Positions 47,955-57,991 are shown, counted from the stretch's first letter. The stretch: 64,000 bases of DNA from an uncultured Flavobacteriaceae bacterium (GCA_947489085.1 CANLCJ010000015.1:31530-95529); one strand, 5' to 3'. Notes: generated from the sequence alone by a model not told the origin. Numbers and translations are program-made.

Positions 47955-48758
47955 ATGGTGCTTAACGCTAAACGTTTGGCTTTTATTTTTTGGCTATTTT
48001 TAATGAGCCAAGCAGTGCAAGCTCAATTGGGTTTCTCTCACGAAATTGGTATTGTTGCTGGACCTGTTCAATTTAGATCGGACTACGGTGTTAGATCTGA
48101 TTCTGAAACAAATTTTGGAAATTCTGGATTTGGTATTGGTATTGTTCATTATATCAATTTTGCTTATAGGGCAGATTGTAACTGTTATACAACAGATACG
48201 TATTTTAACGATCACTTTAAATTACGTAACGAGATATCTTGGAATAAAACGAACTTAGAGCATTTGGGTACTTTTGTAGACGAGAGTAGACAAAGTGAAG
48301 ATGCTGACAGATTGAGAGGCCACACTGGAGCAGCAAACAACATAGACGTTGGTACTCAACTTGAATTTTTCCCTTTAAGTATCCGTTCTTTTCAATCTTA
48401 TGGATACAAAATAGCGCCGTATGCTAGTTTAGGCGTACATTTTACATCTTTTAATCCTGAAGTTGAAACTACTTTTGATAATGGCACTAATGATGTAGGT
48501 AACATTAATGATGCTAACAATTTCTTTTCGCCTTGGGCTCCAGGATCTGTAGATGCTTCTTCTGGTGCTGCCTTTTCGATGGTTTCCAGTGTTGGATTTA
48601 GATATAAAGTAGGTCGTTTAGCTGATGTTGTTTTAGATCTTAGGTGGCAACTTTATTTCAACGATTATGTTGATGGCCTAAACCATAATTTACCTAGTAA
48701 CGAGAACAATGACTGGTTAGTTTGGTTAAATGTGGGTTACATTTATTATTTAAATTAA
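47955..48758 (+). CDS. THC0290_0291-type outer-membrane protein
   Basis: The 267-residue protein has a signal peptide (ending AVQAQ, residue 23) and a beta-barrel-like mature part: GFSHEIGIVAGPVQFRSDYG, a conserved YFNDHFKLRNEISW segment with a CNC pair (about 75-77), a GYKIAPYASLGVHF strand and a C-terminal NDWLVWLNVGYIYYL. This matches a family annotated in flavobacteria as THC0290_0291, with no known function. It is driven by its own strong promoter and is monocistronic. High expression and outer-membrane location are inferred. Confidence 0.8.
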   Translation: MVLNAKRLAFIFWLFLMSQAVQAQLGFSHEIGIVAGPVQFRSDYGVRSDSETNFGNSGFGIGIVHYINFAYRADCNCYTTDTYFNDHFKLRNEISWNKTNLEHLGTFVDESRQSEDADRLRGHTGAANNIDVGTQLEFFPLSIRSFQSYGYKIAPYASLGVHFTSFNPEVETTFDNGTNDVGNINDANNFFSPWAPGSVDASSGAAFSMVSSVGFRYKVGRLADVVLDLRWQLYFNDYVDGLNHNLPSNENNDWLVWLNVGYIYYLN

Positions 48759-49413
48759 AAAATTTTCTTCAATACTTGTAAAATAGTTATTCCTAAGTAG
48801 AAAACTATTTTTTATTATTTGATTGCAAATCATTTCTTGTCCTTTTAAAATGACCATCGCAAGATATTATATTCAATATCTTATGATATTTGCTACATCC
48901 ATAATTTTCTTATATCTCTTGTGCCAGAGTTATGATTTTATACGAAGACTAGCATTTATGCTAAGTTTCCGTATTTTACCTCTGTTATAGATTTGTAATG
49001 CAATAACTGCCTAGGTGTCCTTCTACTAAAATTATCTATTGGTTATATAATATTGATCAGTATTTTATTTTAAAGTCTATTCAAACAGCTGATGTGATGC
49101 GATTTACATACAAAAATTTTGCATGCATGTGGTTTCTTTTTCTACTATTCTTACGTTAAAAATGAAACCTCAACTACTGCCAAGTTTTCATTTTTGCCTT
49201 AGACATGCAAAAAGTAATTTGACATATTTATACCAAATTCTTATCCACAAATCGTATGAAATGTATCGTTCTAACAGAAGATTTGAGCATACAAAATGGT
49301 TTAAAATAGTAAAAGATCCTGCGAAATTAATTCCACAGGATCTTTTACTATTTTAAAATTGCTGATGTATTTCAGACAAATCTTAAGGTTATTTTTTTCG
49401 TATTGTCTATAGT
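48759..49413 (+). other. 655-base gap between convergent genes
   Basis: Contains the long hairpin at 49300-49357 and a small inverted repeat AAGATATT/AATATCTT (48861-48882). A 77-codon ORF at 49123-49356 on the plus strand runs through the hairpin and looks like chance. I see no other gene. Confidence 0.55.
49300..49357 (-). terminator. Long perfect hairpin, probable terminator of the suf operon
   Basis: A perfect 22-bp stem (49300-49321 with 49336-49357) encloses a 14-base loop. It lies 56 bases past the stop codon of the last suf-operon gene (DUF3078). Its outer part is A/T-rich in both directions and could serve both strands. Confidence 0.75.
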
Positions 49414-50346
49414 TTAAAATTTATAACTTAAACCTATGGTATAATACGTCTGTAAATCGTTATCTACGTTATCGAAATCTGGTTCGGTTCCTGTACCATC
49501 AAAATTAGCTAAAGCAAAGTTTAAGGCTTCTTGTTTGTTACTTCTTAGTCCGAAATCAAAACCTACACCAATACCTTTCCAAATGGTATAACTGAATGAA
49601 TTTGTCCATGTAATGTTCGAAAGATCGCTAGACTCGTAACTTTGAAATGCTGAAACATTAGTTTTAAAGTTAATTTTACCTATTTGTCTTGTATAATCTG
49701 CTACTATTTTAGCACCTAATGAAGACTCAAAAATGGCATCGTTTTCAGCAAAAACAAAATTGTAGTTTAGCGGATGTATTACTACTATTAAGTTTTTTAT
49801 TGGCGTCCATGTAAAACCAACACCTATATCTAGGTATCCTGGGTCGTTAAAATTATCTAACAAAGTTGTTCTGTATTCTGCTAAGGTAGATGCGGCTAAG
49901 GTTTTCGTTAAGTTTACACCGTAAAGAGATGTTAGCGTAAATACATCTGTAGTAGGTTCGAAATCATCACTGTCTGTTGGGTCATCTTTATCGTCTAGTT
50001 TTACCCAATTTAAATTGGCATTTAAACTGTTTCTCCAGAAATACTTTTCTTGTATTAAATTGGCAAACGCATTTACGGTAATACCTATATTTCCAGATGT
50101 GTTATTTGGTGCCGCTTGGGCAAACCAATTATCGAATTGCGATAAGCTACCTCCTACAGTACCAAATGCACCTATACGCCACCCTGGAAGTGCATCTATT
50201 TTGGCTTGTAATGCATTTGCTTCTGCTTGTGCTGCATTTGCTTCTGCTTGTTTCTCTGCCTTTTGTTTCTTTAATTCTTCTTTAGTTTGTGCATTTGTAG
50301 TGAAAACGCCAAGCGCCAATACCGCAAATAATACTAGTTTTTTCAT
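49414..50346 (-). CDS. DUF3078 outer-membrane protein
   Basis: The 310-residue protein has a signal peptide (ending TTNAQ, residue 20) and a short coiled segment of alternating Lys/Gln/Ala (about 22-52). The DUF3078 beta-rich domain follows (WRIGAFGTVGGSLSQFDNW, about 56-74, and later strands), ending YYTIGLSYKF, an outer-membrane barrel strand. Function is unknown. It is the last gene after DUF2480 in the suf gene order common in flavobacteria, 114 bases downstream of it. It may simply be distal in the same transcript. Confidence 0.88.
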   Translation of the reverse strand: MKKLVLFAVLALGVFTTNAQTKEELKKQKAEKQAEANAAQAEANALQAKIDALPGWRIGAFGTVGGSLSQFDNWFAQAAPNNTSGNIGITVNAFANLIQEKYFWRNSLNANLNWVKLDDKDDPTDSDDFEPTTDVFTLTSLYGVNLTKTLAASTLAEYRTTLLDNFNDPGYLDIGVGFTWTPIKNLIVVIHPLNYNFVFAENDAIFESSLGAKIVADYTRQIGKINFKTNVSAFQSYESSDLSNITWTNSFSYTIWKGIGVGFDFGLRSNKQEALNFALANFDGTGTEPDFDNVDNDLQTYYTIGLSYKF

Positions 50347-50460
50347 GTGTTTAATTAAGTTTATGTTTGAGTTTATGTTTTAAAAATCTATTTTCAAATT
50401 GATTTTTACACTGGTCTTTGTTATTCAGACACTTTTACTTGGCGAAGGTCACTTAAAGTG

Positions 50461-50967
50461 TTATTTTTTCTTATAAAGAGGTACAGAAGAGCAGGCTTCT
50501 CCATACATTATAGTCTTTGCTATGGGTTTTAGCCTACTGGTTAGCATAATATAGGCATTTGGAGGCACAGGCTTATTAGAGCAACCTTTTATAATAACGA
50601 GTTTGTCTTTATAGATTTCAAGTTCTAAACCGTTTATAATGTCTTGATAAATCGAGGTTTCTAATTGTTCCAGGTTGGCTATCATAACCTTTTTTGCATA
50701 AGGCTCCAGATGTATGCTTAAAAGCATATATGCCCAACCGGGGACTATAGCATCTGTGCTACACGTTAGTGCTACATACTTGTCTTGGTACTGCTTCCAA
50801 TTAAAGGCTGCTACTTGAGCCCTAAAATCCTTCTCTCTAAGCACAAAACCTTCGAACAACCAGTCTTTAATATCTAGTAGTATACGAACGCCTTCTGGGT
50901 AATAATCTTCTAGATCTATGGTTACGAGTTTGCTGTTTGCTACTCTGTTTATAATTTCATCTGGCAT
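50461..50967 (-). CDS. DUF2480 family protein
   Basis: The 168-residue cytoplasmic protein matches the DUF2480 pattern: VTIDLEDYYPEGVRILLDIK and WLFEGFVLREKDFR near the N-terminus, DAIVPGWAYMLL in the middle and CSNKPVPPNAYIMLT near the end. Its molecular role is unknown. Members follow sufT in Bacteroidota suf operons, which suggests a link to Fe-S cluster assembly. Conserved cysteines (about 89, 133 and 159) might bind a metal or cluster (inference). Confidence 0.88.
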   Translation of the reverse strand: MPDEIINRVANSKLVTIDLEDYYPEGVRILLDIKDWLFEGFVLREKDFRAQVAAFNWKQYQDKYVALTCSTDAIVPGWAYMLLSIHLEPYAKKVMIANLEQLETSIYQDIINGLELEIYKDKLVIIKGCSNKPVPPNAYIMLTSRLKPIAKTIMYGEACSSVPLYKKK

Positions 50968-51102
50968 TTGTTTGGCATTTATAGGATACTAAGTCTCCGC
51001 AATTTAAAACTATTTTCTTACAATTTGCATGTAATATAATGTACAAACAAAAATTTTGCATATATGTATTTCTAAACCTTTAGTACTGCCTAAGATTTAA
51101 TG

Positions 51103-51429
51103 TTAAAGCATGCCCAATTCTAATTTGGCTTCTTCGCTCATTAACTCTTGTGTCCATGGAGGGTCGAATGTAATTTCTACTTCGCATTCGTTAACAGCAT
51201 TGAGCGACTTTACTTTTTCTTCTACCTCTACAGGTAATGTCTCTGCTACAGGGCAATTAGGAGTTGTTAAAGTCATTAATATTTTAACGTCGTTATCTTC
51301 GTTTACAAATACATCGTAAATTAAACCTAGCTCGTAAATGTCTACTGGTATTTCAGGATCGTAAATTGTTTTTAATACGTTTACGATTTTCTCTCCTAAT
51401 TCTTGCGTGTTTTCTGCTGTATCGCTCAT
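51103..51429 (-). CDS. sufT: SufT-like (DUF59/MIP18 family) Fe-S assembly protein
   Basis: The 108-residue MIP18-family protein has the signature YDPEIPVDIYELGLIYDV (about 23-40) and TLTTPNCPVAETLP with the single conserved cysteine (about residue 63). SufT-type proteins act late in Fe-S cluster assembly or maturation of target proteins. It lacks the N-terminal extension of long SufT. It sits 69 bases after sufE and 135 before DUF2480 in the suf operon. Confidence 0.92.
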   Translation of the reverse strand: MSDTAENTQELGEKIVNVLKTIYDPEIPVDIYELGLIYDVFVNEDNDVKILMTLTTPNCPVAETLPVEVEEKVKSLNAVNECEVEITFDPPWTQELMSEEAKLELGML

Positions 51430-51498
51430 CTTTTTAATGTTTGATGGTTTACTTATTTGTTTGTGTAACTACCGAGAGGCTGTTACGCCTGGTACAAA

Positions 51499-51921
51499 TT
51501 AATTAAGTTGTGTTTGGTATGCTATAGCATACATTTTTAGTTGCTTTACCATACTTACTAATCCATTGGCTCGTGTTGGAGATAAGTGTTCTTTTAGGCC
51601 TATTTGGTCTATAAAACTGGTATCTGCATCTATTATGGCTTGGGGTGGCTGGTTTGAAAACACGCGTATTAAAATAGCGATTATGCCTTTGGTTATTATG
51701 GCATCGCTATCTGCGGTAAACTCTATTTTATCTTCGTTTAAAGCGGCGTGTACCCATACTTTACTTTGGCAACCTTTAATGATATTAGCTTCTGTTTTAA
51801 AGTCTTCTTCAATTAGTGGTAAATCTTTTCCTAGATCTATCATGTATTGATAGCGTTCTTCCCAATCTTCAAACATTGAAAATTCGTCTATTATTTCGTT
51901 TTGAATTTCCTCTATACTCAT
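51499..51921 (-). CDS. sufE: Sulfur acceptor protein SufE
   Basis: SufE takes persulfide sulfur from the cysteine desulfurase SufS and passes it to the SufBCD scaffold. The 140-residue protein has the persulfide-carrying C51 in IIKGCQSKVWV, and the flanking SufE core (FEDWEERYQYMIDLG, SPTRANGLVSMV). Complete and of normal length. It lies between a lipoprotein gene and sufT. Confidence 0.95.
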   Translation of the reverse strand: MSIEEIQNEIIDEFSMFEDWEERYQYMIDLGKDLPLIEEDFKTEANIIKGCQSKVWVHAALNEDKIEFTADSDAIITKGIIAILIRVFSNQPPQAIIDADTSFIDQIGLKEHLSPTRANGLVSMVKQLKMYAIAYQTQLN

Positions 51922-51998
51922 GCGTTCTATTTTTGTGGTAGTATACAGTGTATAATACGCTTATATTTTGTTTTACAAAAATACGATAAGAAATATTG

Positions 51999-52448
51999 CT
52001 ATTCAATGTTTTCTCTTAGGGATAAGAGCGCTTTTATTAGAGTTTCGATTTCTTTTGGTGGGTTGCCATGGTCGAAGGCTTGTGTTGTGTAGGTGGTATT
52101 GTTCTTTGTTATTTTTAAATGTGCTATTGCTGCACCATCGTATTGAAAGGCTTTACTTGGGGCTTCTATACTGGAAATAGCTTCTACTGTTATGCTTTCT
52201 GCACTCTTTAAAAGTGTTTCCCATTTTTGCACTGTGTTTGTATATGCAGCGGGTGCTTTGTCTTTTTCTAGGGTTACAAAAACTTTTCGTGCTGTGGCTT
52301 TAATAGAAGCATAATTGCTACGCGATGTTGCTGTATATTCTATTGCTACTATATTATGACTGGCTTGTTTGGATGTACTTTTTGCTGGGGATGGTTTACA
52401 ACTTAATACTATGGCATATAGGCTACAGATTAAAATTGCAAACTTCAT
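51999..52448 (-). CDS. Putative lipoprotein embedded in the suf operon
   Basis: The 149-residue protein begins MKFAILICSLYAIVLSCK with a lipobox-type LSC (cysteine 17), so it is probably lipid-anchored to the envelope. The mature part has no recognised domain; residues about 30-55 (IVAIEYTATSRSNYASIKAT) and the final DHGNPPKEIETLIKALLSL look conserved in kind. Function is unknown. It lies between sufS and sufE (gaps 72 and 77 bases), in the same direction, so it is co-transcribed with cytoplasmic Fe-S genes. Confidence 0.75.
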   Translation of the reverse strand: MKFAILICSLYAIVLSCKPSPAKSTSKQASHNIVAIEYTATSRSNYASIKATARKVFVTLEKDKAPAAYTNTVQKWETLLKSAESITVEAISSIEAPSKAFQYDGAAIAHLKITKNNTTYTTQAFDHGNPPKEIETLIKALLSLRENIE

Positions 52449-52520
52449 ACAGTCTTGTTTTGTTTGTACAGTATTATAGAAGGTATTTCTAATAGAGATT
52501 GAGCGGGTAATATGCGTATA

Positions 52521-53735
52521 TTAACTCAGCATCATTTTTGCTTTTTTAATGCCTTCTACAAGTGCGTCCACTTCTGCTTTTGTATTATAGAACGCAAAAG
52601 ATGCTCTTACTGTGCCTGGTATTTTGTAATAATCCATTATAGGTTGTGCACAGTGGTGTCCTGTTCTTACGGCTATGCCCAATTTATCTAATATAGTCCC
52701 TACGTCGTAAGGATGTATGCCCTTTAGGTTAAAGGAGATAACTGATGTTTTGTGTTTGGATGTGCCGTAGATTTTTAGCCCTTCTATTTCCAACATTTTT
52801 TCTGTGGCATAATGGAGCAGTTCGTTTTCGTAAGTTTGTATGGCATCGAAACCTATGGCATTCATATAATCTAATGCTGCTCCAAAGGCAATACCTCCTG
52901 ATATGTTTGGGGTACCTGCTTCGAACTTATGTGGTAAATCTGCATAGGTAGTTTTCTGGAAAGTTACTTCTGCTATCATTTCGCCTCCGCCTTGGTATGG
53001 TGGTAATTTTTTTAACCATTCTTCTTTACCATACAACATGCCTACTCCTGTTGGCCCGCAGATTTTATGAGCAGAGGTAACGTAAAAATCAACATCTAGC
53101 TCTTGGAGGTTTGGCTTTATATGCGGTGTAGATTGTGCGCCATCTATTAGTATGGCTGCACCTACTTCGTGTGCTTTTTCTATAAAATAGGTAATGGGGT
53201 TTATGGTGCCTAAGGCATTAGATATGTGATTTAAAAACACGAGCTTCGTGTTTTTAGAGAGTAGGGCGTCGAACTCTGATAGGATTAAATTTCCTTCTTC
53301 GTTCATTGGTATTACTTTTAGTTTTGCGCCTGTACGCTCGCATAACATTTGCCATGGTACTATGTTACTATGGTGCTCTAGTGCCGAAACAATAATATCG
53401 TCTCCTGCTTTTAAAATGGAAGAGAAACCGTTTGCCACAAGATTAATGCCGTGTGTTGTACCCGAGGTAAAGATAATTTCGTGGGTATGTTTGGCGTTAA
53501 AGTGTTCTTGTATTTTTTTACGTGCTGCCTCATACAAATCGGTAGCTTCTTGGCTTAGTTTGTGTACACCACGGTGTATGTTGGCATTGTAGTGAGTGTA
53601 ATACTCTACAATGGCGTCTATAACCTGTTGTGGTGTTTGGGATGTTGCTGCATTGTCTAAATACACTAAAGATTTTCCGTTTACTTTACGGGAAAGTATT
53701 GGAAAATCTTTTCTTATCTCTTCTACGTTAAACAT
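52521..53735 (-). CDS. sufS: Cysteine desulfurase SufS
   Basis: SufS takes sulfur from L-cysteine as an enzyme-bound persulfide, using PLP. The 404-residue protein has the PLP lysine K224 in TSAHKICGPTG and the persulfide cysteine C362 in RTGHHCAQP, the group II form. Both, plus length, fit SufS exactly. It lies between sufD (113 bases upstream) and a lipoprotein gene. SufE in the same operon is its partner. Confidence 0.97.
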   Translation of the reverse strand: MFNVEEIRKDFPILSRKVNGKSLVYLDNAATSQTPQQVIDAIVEYYTHYNANIHRGVHKLSQEATDLYEAARKKIQEHFNAKHTHEIIFTSGTTHGINLVANGFSSILKAGDDIIVSALEHHSNIVPWQMLCERTGAKLKVIPMNEEGNLILSEFDALLSKNTKLVFLNHISNALGTINPITYFIEKAHEVGAAILIDGAQSTPHIKPNLQELDVDFYVTSAHKICGPTGVGMLYGKEEWLKKLPPYQGGGEMIAEVTFQKTTYADLPHKFEAGTPNISGGIAFGAALDYMNAIGFDAIQTYENELLHYATEKMLEIEGLKIYGTSKHKTSVISFNLKGIHPYDVGTILDKLGIAVRTGHHCAQPIMDYYKIPGTVRASFAFYNTKAEVDALVEGIKKAKMMLS

Positions 53736-53848
53736 AGTTTGCTTTTATTTCTAGCCCCGATTGAGGCTTTGTTGGAGCTCCTCGCAGAGAGCGACTGCCG
53801 AAAGCGGGATTAAGCTCCTTATAAAAATTATATTGCTTGTACTGGAAA

Positions 53849-55162
53849 CTATAAATCGAACCCTATATCTACGCCTAATTTATCGGCTATTATTTTGGTA
53901 ATACGTTGTTTTAATTCTGGTATTTTTACAGATTCTAGTACGTTATTGGTAAAGGCAAACATAAGTAATGCTTTGGCTTCTTTTTCTGGTATGCCTCGAG
54001 AGCGCATGTAAAACATGGCACTTTCGTCTAGCTGCCCTATGGTACACCCGTGCGAGCATTTTACATCGTCTGCAAATATCTCTAACTGTGGCTTTGTATT
54101 AATGGATGCTTTATCGCTTAGCAGTATATTATTATTAGCTTGAAATGCATTTGTTTTTTGGGCTTCTTTTTCTACTACTACTTTACCGTTAAATACACCT
54201 GTGGCTTTGTCTGAAAAAATACCTTTATAATCTTGGTGGCTTTCGCAATTTGGCTCTATATGGTGTACTAAGGTATTGTGGTCTACGTGTTGTTTATCGC
54301 CTATTATGGTAATGCCTTTTAGGGTAGAGTCCATACGCTCTCCTTCTTGGTAAAAGTTTAGGTTATTTCGCGTAAGCTTGCCTCCAAATGAGAAGGTGTG
54401 TACCGATGCTAAACTTTCTCTGTCTTGTTTTATAAAGGTATTATCTATTAGCGAGGCGTTAGCATTATCGTTTTGTATTTTGTAATAGTCTACAATAGCA
54501 CGCTTTTCTGCAAATATTTCTGTAACACTGTTTGTTAGTACAGGGTTTTGTGTTAGGTTTTGGTGACGCTCTATAATTTGTACATGCGAGTTTTCTTCTA
54601 CTACTACCAAGTTTCTTGGCTGTAGCATGGTTGCCGATTCGTTACCTGTTGCAAAGTGTATGATTTGAATAGGCTTTTCTACAACTTTATTTTTTGGTAT
54701 GTGTATGTACGCGCCTTCGTTAGAGAATGCTGTGTTTAATGCTGAAAGACTATCTTTTTCGGCTGCTTTATTGAAATAGTTCTCTATAATTGGTTGGTAT
54801 TTTGGTTTGCTTAATGCTGAGGACATTAAGCATACGTCTATACCTCCATGCGTGGTTTGAGACAAATGTGATGAGTATTTGCCGTCTATAAATATAATTT
54901 TATAGGTGTCTATATCGTGTATAAAATACTTCTTTACGTCTTTATAATCTAAAGCGCTTTCTTGTTTTGGAAACACGCTGTAATCTTCCTTTAAAACGGT
55001 ATTTAAGGAGGTGTACTTCCAGGCTTCTTCCTTTTTAGTTGGGAAGCCTTTTTCTTCGAATATCTTTATGGCATCGGTTCTTACATCGTGAACAAAGGCG
55101 TCGATATTTACTTCGTTCTCGAATGCTAGGAATGATGATACTAATTTTTCTTTTAAGTCCAT
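53849..55162 (-). CDS. sufD: Fe-S cluster assembly protein SufD
   Basis: SufD forms the SufBC2D scaffold on which clusters are built. The 437-residue protein has the beta-helix core typical of SufB/SufD and the C-terminal segment KCSHGCTIGQLDESAMFYMRS (cysteine and histidine near the SufB-SufD interface) with RGIPEKEAKALLMFAF. The N-terminal helical part contains KKEAWKYTSL. It is homologous to, but shorter than, SufB upstream. Complete. Confidence 0.96.
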   Translation of the reverse strand: MDLKEKLVSSFLAFENEVNIDAFVHDVRTDAIKIFEEKGFPTKKEEAWKYTSLNTVLKEDYSVFPKQESALDYKDVKKYFIHDIDTYKIIFIDGKYSSHLSQTTHGGIDVCLMSSALSKPKYQPIIENYFNKAAEKDSLSALNTAFSNEGAYIHIPKNKVVEKPIQIIHFATGNESATMLQPRNLVVVEENSHVQIIERHQNLTQNPVLTNSVTEIFAEKRAIVDYYKIQNDNANASLIDNTFIKQDRESLASVHTFSFGGKLTRNNLNFYQEGERMDSTLKGITIIGDKQHVDHNTLVHHIEPNCESHQDYKGIFSDKATGVFNGKVVVEKEAQKTNAFQANNNILLSDKASINTKPQLEIFADDVKCSHGCTIGQLDESAMFYMRSRGIPEKEAKALLMFAFTNNVLESVKIPELKQRITKIIADKLGVDIGFDL

Positions 55163-55284
55163 TGTGTTAAGTTTTCGGTCGCAGTTTTTGGGTTAAAAAC
55201 TAAGTGAAACGGTTTTAGTTTTTTCTTGAAGCAAACTTGCTTTTGGCAAAGCGCTTCTTAACTATTACTGCGTACTGCGAGTAT

Positions 55285-56037
55285 TTAAGCGTTAACCTCT
55301 TCTTTTATCCAATCGTATCCTTTTTCTTCTAACTCATGGGCTAGTTCTTTAGTTCCCGATTTTACAATGCGTCCGTTATACAATACGTGTACATAATCTG
55401 GAACAATATAATCTAGCAGGCGTTGGTAATGCGTAATTACAACTACTGCATTGTCTTTACTTTTTAATTTGTTTACTCCATTTGCTACAATACGCAATGC
55501 ATCGATATCTAGTCCAGAATCGGTTTCATCTAATATGGCCAATTTTGGCTCTAGCATTGCCATTTGAAAAATTTCGTTACGCTTTTTTTCTCCGCCTGAA
55601 AAACCTTCGTTTAACGAGCGTGATAAAAATTTTCTATCTATTTCTAAAAGCTCTGCTTTTTCGCGAATAAGTTTTAACATGTCTTTGGCGGGCATATCTT
55701 CTAAACCTCTTGCTTTACGGGACTCGTTAATGGCCGTTTTTATAAAGTTTGTTACGGATACACCTGGTATTTCTACGGGGTATTGAAATGATAAAAATAC
55801 GCCTTTATGGGCACGTTCTTCTGCTGCTAGCTCTTCTATATCTTCGTTATCGAAAATAATACTGCCTTCTGTAACTTCGTACTCTTCTTTACCTGCAATA
55901 ACCGAAGATAAGGTACTCTTTCCTGAACCGTTTGGCCCCATTATAGCGTGTACTTCCCCTGGTTTTACTTCTAGATTAATGCCTTTTAATATGCTTTTAT
56001 CTTCTATGCTTGCGTGTAAATTGTTTATTTTTAACAT
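55285..56037 (-). CDS. sufC: Fe-S cluster assembly ATPase SufC
   Basis: SufC is the ABC-type ATPase that drives the SufBCD scaffold. The 250-residue protein has Walker [10 protein letters not shown] (34-42), the ABC signature [10 protein letters not shown] (about 150) and Walker [17 protein letters not shown], all intact. There is no membrane part, as expected. It lies between a lipoprotein gene and sufD. Confidence 0.97.
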   Translation of the reverse strand: MLKINNLHASIEDKSILKGINLEVKPGEVHAIMGPNGSGKSTLSSVIAGKEEYEVTEGSIIFDNEDIEELAAEERAHKGVFLSFQYPVEIPGVSVTNFIKTAINESRKARGLEDMPAKDMLKLIREKAELLEIDRKFLSRSLNEGFSGGEKKRNEIFQMAMLEPKLAILDETDSGLDIDALRIVANGVNKLKSKDNAVVVITHYQRLLDYIVPDYVHVLYNGRIVKSGTKELAHELEEKGYDWIKEEVNA

Positions 56038-56115
56038 GACTTTTTTTTATAATTTCAAAAAACCGAAACGGTTTGTATGTTTGGTGTTATTTCGTTTTTT
56101 GATTTTTTATGTTGA

Positions 56116-56523
56116 TTAGCTTCCTAATTTTATCGTATTATTTTCGTCTTGAGTTACTGGCATAACTGCTATAATCTCTTCTATCTCTAATTTGTTATCC
56201 CAAAGAATGGTTTCGTGTTTTTGTTGTGTTACCTTTCCTTTTAGCTCTACAAGTACCATATCGGTTGGTGCTTTCTTGTGTTTTTCTGCTAGTTTTTGCA
56301 ATTCGTCTAATTTATCGCTTAGCAATACACCGTAGATTTCTGATGTGGTTTGCAACACTGCGGCACCATTATAGTATACAAATTCGCCTTTAAAAAGCTT
56401 ATTTGCTTCTACTTCTTTTGCTTGGGACGATAATTCTGTTTCTGGTGTTTTTTCTTGGTCTGTTTTGTTTTTACAGCTTACACTAAGTGCTATAATGCTA
56501 AGAATAAGAATTGCTTTTTTCAT
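56116..56523 (-). CDS. Putative lipoprotein between sufB and sufC
   Basis: The 135-residue protein begins MKKAILILSIIALSVSCK with a lipobox (SVSC, cysteine 17) and a Lys/Glu/Thr-rich linker. A mature domain of about 95 residues follows (FKGEFVYYNGAAVLQTTSEI, VELKGKVTQQKHETILWDNK) with no recognised family. An envelope anchor is expected. It sits 19 bases after sufB and 78 before sufC on the same strand. Placement inside the suf scaffold genes is unusual; its role is unknown. Confidence 0.75.
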   Translation of the reverse strand: MKKAILILSIIALSVSCKNKTDQEKTPETELSSQAKEVEANKLFKGEFVYYNGAAVLQTTSEIYGVLLSDKLDELQKLAEKHKKAPTDMVLVELKGKVTQQKHETILWDNKLEIEEIIAVMPVTQDENNTIKLGS

Positions 56524-56542
56524 TTTTAGAGACTTAAATTTA

Positions 56543-57991
56543 TTATCCTACACTACCTTCTAAACTAATTTCTAATAATTTTTGGGCTTCTACGGCAAAC
56601 TCCATAGGTAACTTGTTTAATACTTCTTTACTAAAACCGTTTACTATTAATGCAATGGCTTTTTCTGTATCTATACCACGTTGGTTACAGTAAAATATTT
56701 GGTCTTCGCCTATTTTACTTGTGGTGGCTTCGTGCTCTATTTTTGCGGTTTTATTGTTTGCTTCTATGTACGGGAAGGTATGCGCTCCACAGGCATTACC
56801 CATTAATAAACTATCGCACTGCGAAAAATTCCGGGCATTCTTGGCCCTAGAGCTTACCTGTACCAGGCCTCGGTAACTGTTTTGAGATTGCCCTGCCGAA
56901 ATACCTTTAGATATTATAGTAGACTTGGTATTGTTACCTAAGTGGATCATTTTTGTTCCTGTATCGGCTTGTTGGTAGTTATTTGTTACGGCAATAGAGT
57001 AAAACTCTCCTACCGAATTATCGCCTTTTAATATGCATGATGGGTATTTCCATGTTACGGCAGATCCTGTTTCTACCTGCGTCCATGAAATTTTAGCATT
57101 GGTTTCGCACAGCCCTCTTTTGGTTACAAAATTGTATACACCTCCTTTGCCTTCGGCATTTCCTGGAAACCAGTTTTGTACTGTAGAGTATTTTATTTCT
57201 GCATCGTCTAAGGCTATAAGCTCTACTACCGCGGCATGTAACTGGTTTTCGTCTCTACTTGGTGCGGTACACCCTTCCAGGTAACTTACATAACTCCCTT
57301 GGTCTGCAATAACGAGTGTTCTTTCAAACTGTCCAGTTCCTGCTTGGTTTATTCTAAAATAGGTTGACAATTCCATTGGGCATCTTACACCTTTTGGTAT
57401 GTAACAGAACGAACCGTCGCTAAACACAGCAGAGTTTAACGCTGCGTAAAAATTATCTTTTTGTGGCACTACTGTACCTATGTATTTTTTTACTAGCTCT
57501 GGGTGTTCTTTTATAGCTTCGGATATGCTCATAAAAATGATGCCTTGCTCTGCCAGTGTTTTCTTAAAAGTTGTGGCTACAGATACCGAATCTACAACAA
57601 CATCCATAGCTACTCCTGCTAATTTCTTTTGTTCGTCTAAAGAAATCCCTAATTTTTCGAAGGTTGCTAACAGTTCTGGATCTACCTCGTCTATACTGTC
57701 GTACTTTGGTTTACTGTTTGGTGCAGAGTAATACGATATGCCTTGAAAATCTGGTTTTTTGTAGTGTACATTAGCCCACTCTGGTTCTTCCATTTTTTCC
57801 CATATACGGTACGCTTCTATGCGCCAATCCGTCATCCATTCTGGCTCTTCCTTCTTTTTTGATATGGCACGAACTATGTCTTCATTTAATCCATTAGGAA
57901 AAGTTTCCGACTCAATATCTGTATAAAAACCATATTCGTATTCTTTGGTTTTTAACTCTTCTCGTAAATCGTCTTCAGTATATTTACTCAT
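56543..57991 (-). CDS. sufB: Fe-S cluster assembly protein SufB
   Basis: SufB is the scaffold subunit that holds the nascent cluster. The 482-residue protein shows [20 protein letters not shown] near the N-terminus, [26 protein letters not shown], the beta-helix core and the C-terminal [19 protein letters not shown] segment characteristic of SufB. The family cysteines, including the one in this last motif, are present. It is followed by the lipoprotein gene and sufC. Confidence 0.97.
   Translation of the reverse strand: MSKYTEDDLREELKTKEYEYGFYTDIESETFPNGLNEDIVRAISKKKEEPEWMTDWRIEAYRIWEKMEEPEWANVHYKKPDFQGISYYSAPNSKPKYDSIDEVDPELLATFEKLGISLDEQKKLAGVAMDVVVDSVSVATTFKKTLAEQGIIFMSISEAIKEHPELVKKYIGTVVPQKDNFYAALNSAVFSDGSFCYIPKGVRCPMELSTYFRINQAGTGQFERTLVIADQGSYVSYLEGCTAPSRDENQLHAAVVELIALDDAEIKYSTVQNWFPGNAEGKGGVYNFVTKRGLCETNAKISWTQVETGSAVTWKYPSCILKGDNSVGEFYSIAVTNNYQQADTGTKMIHLGNNTKSTIISKGISAGQSQNSYRGLVQVSSRAKNARNFSQCDSLLMGNACGAHTFPYIEANNKTAKIEHEATTSKIGEDQIFYCNQRGIDTEKAIALIVNGFSKEVLNKLPMEFAVEAQKLLEISLEGSVG

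Noticed and set aside
48861..48882. 8-bp inverted repeat AAGATATT/AATATCTT
   Set aside because: AT-only-like short palindrome without a T-run or neighbouring gene; no support for function.
49123..49356. 77-codon plus-strand ORF in the gap after the THC0290_0291-type gene
   Set aside because: It reads through the 22-bp hairpin and has no recognisable composition or domain; likely chance.
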